Shown here piece after piece: positions 63,832 to 64,000 of a stretch of DNA of 64,000 nt (the stretch's first letter is position 1; each line of letters opens with the position of its first letter). Both the position numbers and the translations under genes were made by a program. Below the pieces are notes generated by a model that saw only the letters and a list, made by a program, of their open reading frames with translations, searched no databases and was not told the origin of the DNA. The stretch covers positions 62,001 through 126,000 of the forward strand of contig NZ_NVQF01000001.1 in NCBI RefSeq assembly GCF_002592005.1. Reading direction: 5' to 3'. This DNA is from Mycolicibacterium palauense (lineage in GTDB: Bacteria; Actinomycetota; Actinomycetes; Mycobacteriales; Mycobacteriaceae).

Positions 63832-64000
63832 ATGACAATCGCTGAACCGCCCGCCGCACCGCCCGCCGCGGTCACCGACAAGGGTCTGCAGGCGGGCGCG
63901 TTGGGCCTCGTCGGCAACATCGTCATCGGCCTCGCGGCGGTCGCACCGGCCTACAGCCTGGCCGCCACGCTCGGGTATGTGGTGCTGCACGTGCAGGACA
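63832..64000 (+). CDS. APC-type permease (5' end only)
   Basis: The first 56 codons are present, then the window ends. The peptide has a short soluble Ala/Pro head and then LQAGALGLVGNIVIGLAAVAPAYSLAATLGYVVLHVQD, the first membrane helix of a basic-amino-acid/polyamine permease family member. The substrate cannot be inferred. Confidence 0.7.
   Translation, partial: MTIAEPPAAPPAAVTDKGLQAGALGLVGNIVIGLAAVAPAYSLAATLGYVVLHVQD

Overview
The window is high-GC DNA from a nontuberculous, probably pigmented and rapid-growing, mycobacterium (Mycobacterium/Mycolicibacterium). The gene order follows the M. tuberculosis Rv3290c-Rv3319 backbone as I remember it: lat, lrpA, hglS (DUF1338), pcd, TetR, lhr, nei, pseudouridine synthase, glpD2, lpdA, Rv3304-like, amiA1, amiB1, deoD, pmmB, upp, Rv3311-like, add, deoA, cdd, sdhCDAB. 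Several accessory blocks are inserted into it. Gene identities come from reading translated sequence; no database search was run.

Layout. 1-1.8 kb: start of a TIGR03085-type gene, a DUF559/AbiEi-like gene next to a 65-bp duplicated tail segment, and a membrane-anchored Mrr-like nuclease. 1.8-3.1 kb: lat. 3.1-11.1 kb: an iron/metal island (feoA, feoB, a NifU/Nfu-like gene, a very large P-type ATPase with a degenerate second ATPase half, and a small membrane protein with a Lys/Ala/Pro tail), with an IdeR-like box at each of two upstream regions. 11.3-14.7 kb: lrpA divergent from hglS-pcd, which with lat gives most of a lysine-to-2-hydroxyglutarate route. 14.7-19.3 kb: SDR, MDR reductase, P450/TetR pair, hemophore-like protein. 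19.4-24.8 kb: lhr and nei.

24.9-31.5 kb: a copper block with a zinc-finger membrane protein, a CopD-CtaG fusion, a small membrane protein, a Cu(I) P-type ATPase and sigC. 31.5-36.8 kb: a secreted Pro-rich protein, a DUF2834-like protein, RNA pseudouridine synthase, glpD2 and lpdA. 36.9-49.3 kb: salvage and sugar genes (galE, amiA1/amiB1, deoD, AbrB-type protein, pmmB, upp, add-deoA-cdd). 49.6-53.1 kb: sdhCDAB, closed by a strong hairpin. 53.2-60.6 kb: idi facing a tightly coupled crtE-crtI-crtB-crtYc-crtYd-crtU-Rieske operon, the expected gene set for an aromatic carotenoid such as isorenieratene (leprotene). 60.9 kb to the end: an MFS transporter and two APC permeases, the last one cut by the window edge.

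The most interesting points are the Feo-Nfu-giant-ATPase island, the pseudo-ATPase half of that pump, the Rieske oxygenase translationally coupled to crtU, the sigC/copper neighbourhood, and several short in-frame minisatellites in otherwise conserved genes. I saw no rRNA, tRNA, CRISPR array or insertion sequence.
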